This document shows, piece after piece, positions 7,792-16,035 of a DNA stretch of 64,000 bases (within the stretch, counting starts at the first letter, position 1; every line of letters starts with the position of its first letter). A program made the position numbers and the translations under genes. The notes under the pieces were generated by a model that had not been told where the DNA came from, made no database searches, and saw nothing but the letters and a program-made list of their open reading frames with translations. Source of the DNA: CG2-30-36-16 sp964372115 (lineage in GTDB: Bacteria; Bacteroidota; Ignavibacteria; Ignavibacteriales; Ignavibacteriaceae); NCBI GenBank assembly GCA_964372115.1, contig CAYJPN010000002.1, forward strand, positions 62,001 to 126,000, written 5' to 3'.

Positions 7792-9538
7792 ATTTAAAAA
7801 GTCTCTCCTTGTTTTCTTGTTGCTTTCTCTTTTTTCCACAGTATTATTTTCCCAAAATGCCGAGAATATAAACACCGAGTTTAAACTCGGGGTAAACCTC
7901 TACGATGCTCTTCAGTACAATGACGCGTTAAAAATATTTGATCGTATTACTTCTTACGAAAGTAAAAATTCAAAAACAACCGCGGCATATTTATTCAAAG
8001 CAAAAACACTCCTAAAGTTAGAGCGAATGTCTGAGGCGAAAGAAACTATAAACCAATTAATTTCTTATTACCCGTCATCAAAGTATTTAGATGAAGCGAG
8101 GTTAACTCTTGCTGAAATTTATTTTGAACAGAAAGAATATTACGAAGCTTTAAAACCGCTTATTAGTATTGTCGATGAGACACAGTCAACCGAATATCTT
8201 AATTATGCAAAGGTTACAGGAGAAAAAATAGCATACAATTTTCTTCCAACATCTTTAGTTAGAGTTTTAAACACTCTCTATTCCGGCGAAAAAGTATCAC
8301 CTTATATTCTGTTTTTATTAGGACGGGTTTATAAAAAAGAAGCCGACCTTCAATCATCAAAACAGACTTTTGAAGAACTCATTAGAAAATACCCTAACTC
8401 ACCCGAAAGAGCTCGTGCGGTTGAATTAATAACCGGCAGTTCGAACATAAGCGCGCCCGGTATAGGTATTTCAACACCTTTAATTGGTGCAATGCTTCCA
8501 TTAAGCGGTTCAGCGGTTAACAGCGAGCAAGCAGCCGCGGCAAAAGAAATTTTAGAAGGAATCCGTTATTCTATCTTTGAGTATAATCAGGAACATCAAG
8601 AAAAAATTGGTTTGGTAACAAAGGACACAGAACTTTCTAAAGAAAAAATTGATGAGATAAAACAATATTTTACAGATCAGCAAAATGTGAAAGCTGTAAT
8701 TGGTCCAATCTTTAGTACCGAAGTTAGAACAACATTGCAGGAATTTAGCGGAAACAATTTACCGATCATCTCACCGACAGCTACCGATAATGATCTTACA
8801 GAAATGTACAATAATTTTTTTCAGGCAAATCCATCTTTTACTTTACGCGGCAAATTAATGGCGCAGTATGTGTATTATGTAGAAAACAAACGAAGGATGG
8901 CTATACTAAATGCTATCGAAGGATATTCTCCGCTTTTAGGAGGTGAATTTCAGCAAGAGTTTGAAAAACTTGGCGGAAGAATTGTAGTAAAGGAAACATA
9001 CAGCAGTAATACATTCGATCTTTCAAGCCAGGTTGGCAGCATCGCAAAATTACGCGGTGAAATTGAAGGAATTTATATTCCATTGGCAAGCAAAGTTGAT
9101 GTGCCTTCAATACTGTCCGAGATGGTGCGTAATAACCTAAATGTTGCGGTGTATGGAAATCAGGACTGGTTGCTGGCATCCGGTTTTGAAACCTCAACCG
9201 AAATAAGCAATAAAATTACTTTTACATCCGATTATTTTATCGATTTTAATAATCCGGGGTATTTAGCTTTCAGCAAAAAATTTAATGCAATAACAGGTTT
9301 AGACCCAAACCGTAATATTTGTTATGGTTACGATACCGGTAAATATCTTCTTACGGTACTGCGAAATATTAATACCGATAGAGAAAGTATAAAAATGAAA
9401 ATGGAATCGGGAGTGATAAGTTCCGGTTTTCATAATAATATATCGTTTGATGACGAGAGGGTAAACAAGTTTTTAAATATTGTCCGCTACAAAGACGGTA
9501 AGTTTGAATTAATAGATAAATTTAAATCCGGAAAATAA
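7781..9538 (+). CDS. Exported TPR protein with a type-1 periplasmic-binding (receptor-ligand) domain
   Basis: 585 residues. An N-terminal signal peptide (KFKKSLLVFLLLSLFSTVLFSQ) precedes a TPR-like helical region (about 30-220) with repeats such as AAYLFKAKTLLKL and LDEARLTLAEIYFEQ. The remainder (about 230-580) has the two-lobed type-1 fold of Leu/Ile/Val-binding proteins: IGAMLPLSGSAV, VKAVIGPIFSTEV, LPIISPTATDNDL and NICYGYDTGKYLL. The same TPR plus binding-fold order occurs in LpoA, the activator of penicillin-binding protein 1A, so a cell-wall regulatory role is one possibility; a solute-binding role is the other. No ABC permease genes are adjacent, which weakly favours the former. It overlaps the preceding TPR gene by 11 bp. 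Confidence 0.75.
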   Translation: MMVKFKKSLLVFLLLSLFSTVLFSQNAENINTEFKLGVNLYDALQYNDALKIFDRITSYESKNSKTTAAYLFKAKTLLKLERMSEAKETINQLISYYPSSKYLDEARLTLAEIYFEQKEYYEALKPLISIVDETQSTEYLNYAKVTGEKIAYNFLPTSLVRVLNTLYSGEKVSPYILFLLGRVYKKEADLQSSKQTFEELIRKYPNSPERARAVELITGSSNISAPGIGISTPLIGAMLPLSGSAVNSEQAAAAKEILEGIRYSIFEYNQEHQEKIGLVTKDTELSKEKIDEIKQYFTDQQNVKAVIGPIFSTEVRTTLQEFSGNNLPIISPTATDNDLTEMYNNFFQANPSFTLRGKLMAQYVYYVENKRRMAILNAIEGYSPLLGGEFQQEFEKLGGRIVVKETYSSNTFDLSSQVGSIAKLRGEIEGIYIPLASKVDVPSILSEMVRNNLNVAVYGNQDWLLASGFETSTEISNKITFTSDYFIDFNNPGYLAFSKKFNAITGLDPNRNICYGYDTGKYLLTVLRNINTDRESIKMKMESGVISSGFHNNISFDDERVNKFLNIVRYKDGKFELIDKFKSGK

Positions 9539-9559
9539 AAACAAAAAAATAGGTTAAAG

Positions 9560-10240
9560 ATGTTAGCCGTAAAGGATCTTCCTCTGGATGACCGCCCGCG
9601 TGAAAAACTTGCAATGCGCGGCGCTCAAAGTTTAACCGATGCAGAACTAATCGCAATTCTTCTCCGTACCGGGAAAAAAGGAAAGTCGGTTATCGAAATA
9701 TCGCAGGAACTTATTTCCGGGTTAGGCAATCTTGCTGTGCTTTCAACAAAGTCTATCAACGAATTGACAAAGGTTGGAGGTATCGGTAATGATAAAGCAG
9801 TTACCTTACTGGCTGCTTTCGAAATTAGCCGGCGTATATTGTATCAGTCCCGCTGGGTTTCTGATAAAAAAATTACAGCCCCCGCAATTGCCGCCGAAAT
9901 GTTTATCCCTCTTTTTAGTCACCTTGACAAAGAGAATTTTGTTGTTATCTGTCTTAACAGCGCAAATAAAATTATTAAGCACGAAATAATTTCCGTAGGC
10001 AATTTAAATTCAAGTATTGTACACGCGCGTGAAATATTTAAATCGGCAATTGAAAATAAAAGCGCGAGTATTATTTTACTACATAATCATCCGAGCGGCA
10101 ACCCTGAACCAAGCAATGAAGACATAGCAATTACAAAAAAATTGGTAGAGGCTGGAAAACTTTTGGACATACCGGTGTTCGATCATATAATAATTGCGGG
10201 TAATAGATACACAAGTTTTGTGGAAAAAAGACTAATATAA
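9560..10240 (+). CDS. radC: RadC family JAB-domain protein
   Basis: 226 residues with the full RadC layout. An N-terminal helix-hairpin-helix-like region (RPREKLAMRGAQSLTDAELIAILLRTG, KVGGIGNDKAVTLLAAFE) is followed by the JAB/MPN metalloprotease-like domain with LLHNHPSGNPEPSNED, the H-x-H...S...D zinc-ligand set. RadC proteins were once linked to DNA repair but their biochemical role is unsettled. ATG 9560 has AGG upstream, and the gene follows the binding-protein gene by 21 bp on the same strand. Confidence 0.93.
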   Translation: MLAVKDLPLDDRPREKLAMRGAQSLTDAELIAILLRTGKKGKSVIEISQELISGLGNLAVLSTKSINELTKVGGIGNDKAVTLLAAFEISRRILYQSRWVSDKKITAPAIAAEMFIPLFSHLDKENFVVICLNSANKIIKHEIISVGNLNSSIVHAREIFKSAIENKSASIILLHNHPSGNPEPSNEDIAITKKLVEAGKLLDIPVFDHIIIAGNRYTSFVEKRLI

Positions 10241-10426
10241 TGCTAAGATCATATAAATCGGATGTTTATATAAATAATTACTTGAATTTCTTAAGGGAAT
10301 TATATATATATATAGTCACCGGTTTTAGACCTTTTGTGATAAAACTAAATACGGATAATTTTATCCCTCAAAAAAGTTTAGTGTGAACGCACTGATCATA
10401 AAATAATCAATTATGGAGGTTCTTAT

Positions 10427-10702
10427 ATGAAAATCATTCAGGTAGTAAGAAATACAGCCTTTATCGCTACCTTAGCTGTTTCTGCAGCCATGGTAAGCGG
10501 ATGCGGCGGTGTAAGCGAAGCCCAGATGCAGGAACTAAAAAATCTTAGAGCAGAAGTTAGCTCTCTTGAAAAAGAAGCTAATCAGTTAAAAGATGAACGT
10601 TCGGCTCTCGAAAGAGAAATTGCAGAGAAGAATGCAAAGCTCCAGCAATGCCAAAAGGACAAAGAGCAAACCCAAGCCAACTTGGACAAGCTTCCTAAAT
10701 AA
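10427..10702 (+). CDS. Small coiled-coil lipoprotein
   Basis: 91 residues. The signal sequence ends in a lipobox VSGC, with C26 as the lipidated residue. The mature protein is almost entirely a heptad-rich coiled coil (LKNLRAEVSSLEKEANQL...SALEREIAEKNAKLQQC) of Lpp-like size, with a second Cys near residue 75 that could crosslink a multimer. A strong GGAGG precedes the ATG. Lpp-like coiled coils can form trimers tethering the outer membrane; there is no C-terminal Lys-Tyr-Arg crosslinking motif, though it ends LDKLPK. It is probably cotranscribed with the LysM gene 33 bp downstream, pointing to an envelope role. The 186-bp upstream spacer contains a TTGTGA-16-TAATTT promoter-like match that is only suggestive. 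Confidence 0.75.
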   Translation: MKIIQVVRNTAFIATLAVSAAMVSGCGGVSEAQMQELKNLRAEVSSLEKEANQLKDERSALEREIAEKNAKLQQCQKDKEQTQANLDKLPK

Positions 10703-10735
10703 ATTTTGAAAAATTAAAATTTCGGAGGAAATTAT

Positions 10736-11416
10736 ATGAAATTAAATAAATATCTATTCGGAATCCTTGCTCTTCTTCTCATCTTCTCTGCCAATATTAT
10801 TGCGCAAGAAAAAGAGATGACCGAAGAAGAATGGCAGGGAGAGATGAACCGCCTAAAAGAGAAAAAAGCCATGCTGACGCAGGAAATTCAGTCTCTTCAG
10901 GAAGATCTCAATAACTTAAAATCTACACAGATTCAAGATTACGAAGACTGCATGCAGGAACTATACGCAATGGTTGGCGCTACTAAAGCCGATGTTGATA
11001 ACTTCAGAAAAGCAGTTGCAGAACTTAATGGCAAAATAAACAGAAAAGAAGGTCCAAAAGCCGACAGACAAAAAGACCTTGACGCTCTGAAATCAAATAA
11101 AATTTCTGCTTTGCCGGAATTTTATGACAAGGTACATATTCAGATGCAGAAGTCTTTAGCCAACTGGGTTGAAGAACCTACAGAAATTAACTATACTGTT
11201 GTTAAAGGCGATCACCTCTGGGGTATTGCTAAAAAACCTCAGCATTACGGAAACGGTTTTGCTTGGCCTGTAATTTACAAAGCTAACCGCGACAAAATTA
11301 AAAACCCTGATTTGATTTATCCTAATCAGACATTCACTATCCCGAAATTGACTGAAGAAGAAAAATCGAAATACGAAAAATTAAGAACAAATTATAAACC
11401 GGCTCCGGTTCAATAA
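10736..11416 (+). CDS. Exported coiled-coil protein with C-terminal LysM domain
   Basis: 226 residues. A signal peptide (KLNKYLFGILALLLIFSA, cleavage near AQE) is followed by a long charged coiled coil (about 30-130) and a LysM domain (about 152-200) that reads YTVVKGDHLWGIAKK, AWPVIYKANRDKIKNPDLIYPNQTFTIP. LysM binds peptidoglycan or chitin-like glycans. A strong GGAGG precedes the ATG. With the upstream lipoprotein it forms a two-gene envelope unit closed by a good terminator; the two coiled coils could pair, which is inference. Confidence 0.85.
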   Translation: MKLNKYLFGILALLLIFSANIIAQEKEMTEEEWQGEMNRLKEKKAMLTQEIQSLQEDLNNLKSTQIQDYEDCMQELYAMVGATKADVDNFRKAVAELNGKINRKEGPKADRQKDLDALKSNKISALPEFYDKVHIQMQKSLANWVEEPTEINYTVVKGDHLWGIAKKPQHYGNGFAWPVIYKANRDKIKNPDLIYPNQTFTIPKLTEEEKSKYEKLRTNYKPAPVQ

Positions 11417-11446
11417 ACTGTCTTGTTTTTTGTTAATAGAAGTTTT

Positions 11447-11480
11447 AAGCCCTTGTCATCCTTATGATAAGGGCTTTTTA
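11447..11480 (+). terminator. Intrinsic terminator after the LysM gene
   Basis: A 13-bp stem (11447-11459 with 11464-11476, core AAGCCCTT/AAGGGCTT, one G-T pair) closed by a CCTT tetraloop, followed by TTT. It lies only 19 bp upstream of phoH, so phoH must use readthrough or a promoter overlapping the hairpin. Confidence 0.85.
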
Positions 11481-11498
11481 TATTTAAATTAGATTTAT

Positions 11499-12458
11499 AT
11501 GACTGCGATAGAAAAAAGATTAACCCTAGAAAATGTAGATATGTTATCCCTATTAGGGACAAACGACACCAACTTAAAACTTGTTGAAGACAGGTTTAAC
11601 TCAACAATTATTGTGCGCGGTGAAGATGTAATAATAAAAGGTGTACCCGAGGAAACAGAATTTATAGACCGTGTTTTTAAGGAGATGGTTTATGTTTTAA
11701 ACACAAATGGAGCCCTTAAAACATCGGATGTAGAAACGATTCTTGAGCTGACTGTACAGGGGAAAGAAATTATAGGCGATGAAGAATTTGACTCTATTGT
11801 ACTCTACACAAAAAATGATGTTGTAAAAGCAAGAACTCCCGGGCAAACGCGCTACCTGCAGGCTGTGGGTAAAAACGACATCTGTTTTGCTATTGGACCT
11901 GCCGGCACCGGGAAAACATATCTTGCGGTTGCTTTTGCTGTTTCCGCGTTGAAGAGAGGAATTGTAAATAAAATTGTTCTTGCGCGTCCGGCGGTTGAAG
12001 CGGGAGAAAGTCTTGGCTTTTTACCCGGAGATTTTCGTGAGAAGATCGATCCTTATCTGCGTCCGCTTTATGATTCGCTTGATGATATGATGCCATCTGA
12101 AAAACTAAAAAGTTATATTGAAAAACGTGTAATTGAAATTGTACCGCTTGCCTACATGCGCGGGCGAACTCTAAATAATGCGTTTGTAATACTTGATGAA
12201 GCTCAAAATGCGACCGATATGCAGATGAAAATGTTTTTAACCCGTTTGGGTGCAAACTCAAAAGCTATTATAACAGGCGATATAACACAGATTGATTTAC
12301 CTGCAAAAACCGCGAGCGGTCTTGTGCAGGCAAAAAACATACTTCAGGGAATTCAAGGTGTTGGATTTATTTATTTCGATAAATCGGATGTTGTACGCCA
12401 CCGTCTTGTTAAAGATATTATAGATGCCTACGAAAAATTTAACAAGGAAAAAGAATAG
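11499..12458 (+). CDS. phoH: PhoH-like ATPase
   Basis: 319 residues. An N-terminal KH-like segment (about 1-90: LSLLGTNDTNLKLVEDRF, VIIKGVPEE) precedes the PhoH P-loop domain with Walker A GPAGTGKT (133-140), LARPAVEAGESLGFLPGD, YMRGRTLNNAFVILDEAQNA (Walker B) and ITGDITQIDLP. The family (PhoH/YbeZ type) is associated with ribosome maturation and RNA metabolism together with YbeY, which is not adjacent here. The start is ATG 11499 without a clear Shine-Dalgarno. It converges with mazG, with one base between the stop codons. Confidence 0.93.
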   Translation: MTAIEKRLTLENVDMLSLLGTNDTNLKLVEDRFNSTIIVRGEDVIIKGVPEETEFIDRVFKEMVYVLNTNGALKTSDVETILELTVQGKEIIGDEEFDSIVLYTKNDVVKARTPGQTRYLQAVGKNDICFAIGPAGTGKTYLAVAFAVSALKRGIVNKIVLARPAVEAGESLGFLPGDFREKIDPYLRPLYDSLDDMMPSEKLKSYIEKRVIEIVPLAYMRGRTLNNAFVILDEAQNATDMQMKMFLTRLGANSKAIITGDITQIDLPAKTASGLVQAKNILQGIQGVGFIYFDKSDVVRHRLVKDIIDAYEKFNKEKE

Positions 12459-12459
12459 T

Positions 12460-13224
12460 CTACTTAAAGATTTTTTTGCTTTCATTCCAATAAACATCCA
12501 TCTCTTCAAGATTGGATTCGTTTATTTTTCTACCGGTTTCTTTTATCTTTTTTTCAACATAACCAAACCGGTTTATAAATTTTTTGTTCGTCCGCCTAAG
12601 CGCATACTCCGGCTGAATACCAAGAAAGCGGGCATAATTTACGAGCGCGAAAAAAACATCTCCGAATTCACTCTCAAGTTCTTCCATGTTCCCGATTCTC
12701 TCGGATTCGTGCATTTCTTCTATTTCTTCAATAACTTTTTTCCAGACGTCTTCTTTTTTCTCCCAATCAAACCCAACTTTCGCGGCTTTTTCTTGCAGGC
12801 GGGCAGCGCGCTGAAGCGCGGGGAGAGTTTCAGGCACGCCGTCTAATAAATTTTCTCTTCCTTCAGAAAGCTTAATCTGTTCCCAATTCTTTTTCACATT
12901 ATCCGCACCGGTAACCACAACATCCCCAAAAACATGCGGATGCCTTCTTATCATCTTTGCTTTCATTTCGTCAATTACTTCATCAAGATTAAACTTATTT
13001 TCACCTTCGGCAATAACCGAATGAAAAACAACATGCAGCAATAAGTCGCCGAGTTCCTTTTTGAGTTCATTATAATCTTTATTATCAATAGCTTCAACAA
13101 CTTCATAAGCTTCTTCTATGGTAGCCGATTTTATCGACTCATTTGTTTGCTCTTTGTCCCATGGGCATTCTACTCTGAGTTTTTTCACAATATCAACAAA
13201 TTCTTTAAAATTATCTTCAATCAT
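12460..13224 (-). CDS. mazG: Nucleoside triphosphate pyrophosphohydrolase MazG
   Basis: Hydrolyses (d)NTPs to NMP and pyrophosphate, a house-cleaning role. 254 residues with the tandem MazG arrangement. The first domain has CPWDKEQTNESIKSATIEEAYEVVEAI and ELKKELGDLLLHVVFH, supplying the E-E-x-x-E...E-x-x-D metal ligands, then RRHPHVFGD. The second, about residues 130-235, has QEKAAKVGFDW and ELESEFGDVFFALVNYAR. Divergent from the RidA-family gene across an 89-bp spacer. Confidence 0.95.
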   Translation of the reverse strand: MIEDNFKEFVDIVKKLRVECPWDKEQTNESIKSATIEEAYEVVEAIDNKDYNELKKELGDLLLHVVFHSVIAEGENKFNLDEVIDEMKAKMIRRHPHVFGDVVVTGADNVKKNWEQIKLSEGRENLLDGVPETLPALQRAARLQEKAAKVGFDWEKKEDVWKKVIEEIEEMHESERIGNMEELESEFGDVFFALVNYARFLGIQPEYALRRTNKKFINRFGYVEKKIKETGRKINESNLEEMDVYWNESKKIFK

Positions 13225-13313
13225 TTATCGGAAATCCTTAAACTTGTAATGGTAATAATCAGTTAATAAACGGTATGTAAGATAATAAATAAGATTATGA
13301 AAAGGAGTTAAGA

Positions 13314-13769
13314 ATGATTGAAGAAAAAATTAAACAGCTCGGTTACGAACTACCCGAAGCCCCCAAACCGCTTGCAGCTTATGTTCCCGCATTAAAAATA
13401 AATGATTTAGTATTCACGGCGGGTCAGGTTCCGATGGTTAAAGGAGAAATAAAATACACCGGTAAACTTGGCAGGGATCTGACAGAAGAAGAAGGGAAAA
13501 AAGGCGCGATAATTTGCGCATTAAATTGTTTGAGTGTTGTAAAAGCAGCAGCCGGCAGTTTGGAAAACGTAGAACAGATTGTAAAACTTACAGTATTTGT
13601 AAACGGCGCCGATGACTTTACAAAACAACCCTTTGTTGCAAACGGAGCATCAGAGTTAATGGTAGAATTGTTTGGCGATAAAGGAAAACACGCACGCAGT
13701 GCCGTTGGTGTAAACGGTTTACCTATGAATGCCGCGGTTGAAATTGAAATGATTGTAAAAGTTAAATAG
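13314..13769 (+). CDS. RidA/YjgF family protein
   Basis: 151 residues. RidA proteins hydrolyse reactive enamine/imine intermediates released by PLP enzymes; this is the longer YjgF-like subfamily (LGYELPEAPKPLAAYVPA, FTAGQVPMVKGEI, GKHARSAVGVNGLPMNAAVEIEMIVKV). The conserved Arg in HARSAVGV and Glu in AAVEIEMI are present. AAGGAG precedes the ATG. It is a single-gene unit between mazG and the trp operon; protecting PLP enzymes such as TrpB would be a sensible role but is inference. Confidence 0.9.
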   Translation: MIEEKIKQLGYELPEAPKPLAAYVPALKINDLVFTAGQVPMVKGEIKYTGKLGRDLTEEEGKKGAIICALNCLSVVKAAAGSLENVEQIVKLTVFVNGADDFTKQPFVANGASELMVELFGDKGKHARSAVGVNGLPMNAAVEIEMIVKVK

Positions 13770-13770
13770 C

Positions 13771-13805
13771 AAAAACATTGCACCCGTTGTTGCCCAGCGG
13801 GTGCA
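13771..13805 (-). terminator. Hairpin with minus-strand U-tract, likely distal terminator of the trp operon
   Basis: Arms TGCACCCG (13779-13786) and CGGGTGCA (13798-13805) form an 8-bp stem, extendable by three inner pairs. Read on the minus strand the stem is followed by TGTTTTTG, so it looks like a terminator for transcripts coming from trpA, about 240 bp downstream of its stop. On the plus strand no T run follows, so it is a poor terminator for the RidA-family gene. Confidence 0.55.
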
Positions 13806-14044
13806 TTAGATTGATGCAGCTCTTTGATGCGCAAAATTAGTCCTCGTCTTACGCAGAACTTGATTTCTGATGTAACGGTTAACAATATTTTTATTAAAAC
13901 CCGGCATAATTGAATGGCTGTATGAAGATAATTAAAGTGTTAAATAAATTGCATTTAAGCCATTCATCCATGCAGGCATTCGGTCATGCTTTCGCAATCA
14001 AGTTTTAGTTTTACTTCGTTGTCAATTCTTTTGCTTAAAGTAAC

Positions 14045-14836
14045 TTAGTATATAAGTGTGGCGGACTTTAAGTTTTTAACAAGTAACAGCGTATTAGAAA
14101 ATTTATTATCGTCATTCATCAAGGATTTAATTACAGCGCTTCCCACAATAACTCCGCTGCAATATGGAATAAAGTTTTTTATATCTTCTGGCGTTGAAAT
14201 ACCAAAACCCACAAGCAGCGGGTTTTCTTTTACTGCTTTTGCTGTCTCTTTCAGTGGTCTGATGATAGTTTCATCGAAATTTAATTTGCCGCCGGTTGTT
14301 CCTGTTATACTTACGTAATATAAAAAGCCGCGGCTCTTTTTATCAATAAAAGAAATTCTTTCCGGATTGGTTGTCGGTGTTGTTAAAAGAATAGTATCAA
14401 GGTAGTCAAATTCTTTTGTAAAAAAATCGTCATATTCATCAAACGGAACATCGGGAATAATCACTCCGCTTACACCTGCACTATGTGAATGTTCGATAAA
14501 ATTAGTTTTTCCATAACTCAAAACAGTGTTGGCATATCCCATCAGCACAATTGGTTTTTCAGTCTGTTTTTTTATCATCTTTGTTTGCTCAAAAACATAA
14601 TTCAAATTCACACCGTTTTTTAGAGCCTCGTTTGATGAATATTGAATTACCGGTCCATCGGCAAGTGGATCGCTGAACGGAAACCCGAGTTCAACAATGT
14701 CAGCCCCGGCGTCGAAAATTCTTAAAACCAAATCGCTAAAATTTTCTTTAATAGGGAAGCCGGCAGTTAAAAAAACCGATAATACTTTTTCACCGGATTC
14801 ATTTTTTTCATTTATATATTTTTTTAGTAGAGACAT
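14045..14836 (-). CDS. trpA: Tryptophan synthase alpha chain
   Basis: Cleaves indole-3-glycerol phosphate to indole and glyceraldehyde 3-phosphate; indole is channelled to TrpB. 263 residues, a TIM barrel with FLTAGFP, the catalytic Glu/Asp region DIVELGFPFSDPLADGPVIQ, GVSGVIIPDVPFDEYDDF, YYVSITGTTG and VGFGISTPEDI. Last gene of the eight-gene trp operon; its ATG overlaps the trpB stop by one base, implying translational coupling. Confidence 0.97.
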   Translation of the reverse strand: MSLLKKYINEKNESGEKVLSVFLTAGFPIKENFSDLVLRIFDAGADIVELGFPFSDPLADGPVIQYSSNEALKNGVNLNYVFEQTKMIKKQTEKPIVLMGYANTVLSYGKTNFIEHSHSAGVSGVIIPDVPFDEYDDFFTKEFDYLDTILLTTPTTNPERISFIDKKSRGFLYYVSITGTTGGKLNFDETIIRPLKETAKAVKENPLLVGFGISTPEDIKNFIPYCSGVIVGSAVIKSLMNDDNKFSNTLLLVKNLKSATLIY

Positions 14837-16032
14837 TAATTCAGCTCTTTAATTTTTTCTTTTAGTGTGTTTAAATCCTTATCGCCGCGTCCGCTAATAT
14901 TTACGACAACTATCTCATCTTTTTTTGTTTGCGGCATCAGCTTGTTTAAGTATGCAATTGCGTGTGCAGTTTCGAGTGCAGGAATTATTCCTTCCAACCG
15001 CGATAAAAGTTTGGTGGCTTCAATTGCTTCACTATCATCAATTGAAAAATACTCCACAAGCGCTGCGTCCTTAAAGTGGGAATGCTCCGGTCCAACCCCT
15101 GGATAATCGAGCCCGGCTGATATCGAATGAACATCAGCAATATTACCTTCGCTTGTTTGTAAAAGGTATGTTTTCATTCCCTGAAAAATTCCCTCTCTGC
15201 CAAGCGTTAAAGTAGCGCAATGTTTTGTTGTATTTATTCCGCAACCACCGGCTTCAACACCAATCAATTTTGCTTTTGTGCCGATGAACGGGAAAAATAT
15301 TCCAACTGCATTACTACCGCCTCCTACACAAGCAACAACGTAGGCCGGCAGTTTATTAGCTGCTTCCAAAATTTGTTGTTGGGTTTCAGTTCCAATTACA
15401 GATTGAAAATCTCTAACAATCATTGGGTAGGGGTGCGGTCCTACAACCGAGCCGATTATATAGTGGGTATCTTTTACATTCGTTACCCAATCCCTTATTG
15501 CTTCATTTGTGGCGTCCTTTAATGTTTTACTTCCCGAAGTAACCGGTATTACTTCCGCACCAAGTAGTTTCATTCTAAAGACATTTAAACTCTGCCGTCT
15601 AATATCTTCTTCCCCCATATAAACAACGCACTGCAAACCGAATTTAGCACAGACAGTTGCAGTAGCAACGCCGTGCTGTCCGGCGCCGGTTTCAGCTATT
15701 ATTCTTTTTTTGCCGAGATGTTTTGCAAGAAGAATTTGTCCGAGCGCATTATTAATTTTGTGCGCCCCGGTATGACAAAGATCTTCACGCTTCAGAAATA
15801 TTTTCCCACCGCCAAAGTGTTCCGTAAGTCTTTCAGAATAAGTAAGGGGTGTTGGTCGTCCCGTATAATTTTTATTTAGTAAATAAAGAGCCTCTTTAAA
15901 ATCCGGGTCGGTTTTTAATTTAAAGTAAACTTCTTCAAGTTCTTTTAACGGATTGATAAGTGTTTCCGGTACAAACTTGCCTCCGTACTTACCGTAGCGC
16001 CCATTTTTATCGGGCAGATTATATTCAAACAT
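14836..16032 (-). CDS. trpB: Tryptophan synthase beta chain
   Basis: PLP enzyme condensing indole with serine to tryptophan. 398 residues, TrpB1 type. The N-terminus reads GRYGKYGGKFVPETL, the PLP lysine sits in HTGAHKINNALGQ, AETGAGQHGVATAT follows, and the phosphate-binding loop is CVGGGSNAVG. It starts 3 bp after the DAHP synthase gene and overlaps trpA by one base. Confidence 0.98.
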   Translation of the reverse strand: MFEYNLPDKNGRYGKYGGKFVPETLINPLKELEEVYFKLKTDPDFKEALYLLNKNYTGRPTPLTYSERLTEHFGGGKIFLKREDLCHTGAHKINNALGQILLAKHLGKKRIIAETGAGQHGVATATVCAKFGLQCVVYMGEEDIRRQSLNVFRMKLLGAEVIPVTSGSKTLKDATNEAIRDWVTNVKDTHYIIGSVVGPHPYPMIVRDFQSVIGTETQQQILEAANKLPAYVVACVGGGSNAVGIFFPFIGTKAKLIGVEAGGCGINTTKHCATLTLGREGIFQGMKTYLLQTSEGNIADVHSISAGLDYPGVGPEHSHFKDAALVEYFSIDDSEAIEATKLLSRLEGIIPALETAHAIAYLNKLMPQTKKDEIVVVNISGRGDKDLNTLKEKIKELN

Positions 16033-16035
16033 AAT

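Noticed and set aside
10290..10310. Alternating TA run upstream of the coiled-coil lipoprotein gene
   Set aside because: A short simple-sequence stretch with no recognisable promoter or origin features on its own.
12424..12846. 140-codon plus-strand frame continuing from the end of phoH over mazG
   Set aside because: Antisense to mazG; Phe/Lys-rich composition typical of shadow frames.
13424..13885. 153-codon minus-strand frame opposite the RidA-family gene
   Set aside because: It is the antisense shadow of a well-supported gene, Ser/Pro/Phe-rich and without homologous features.
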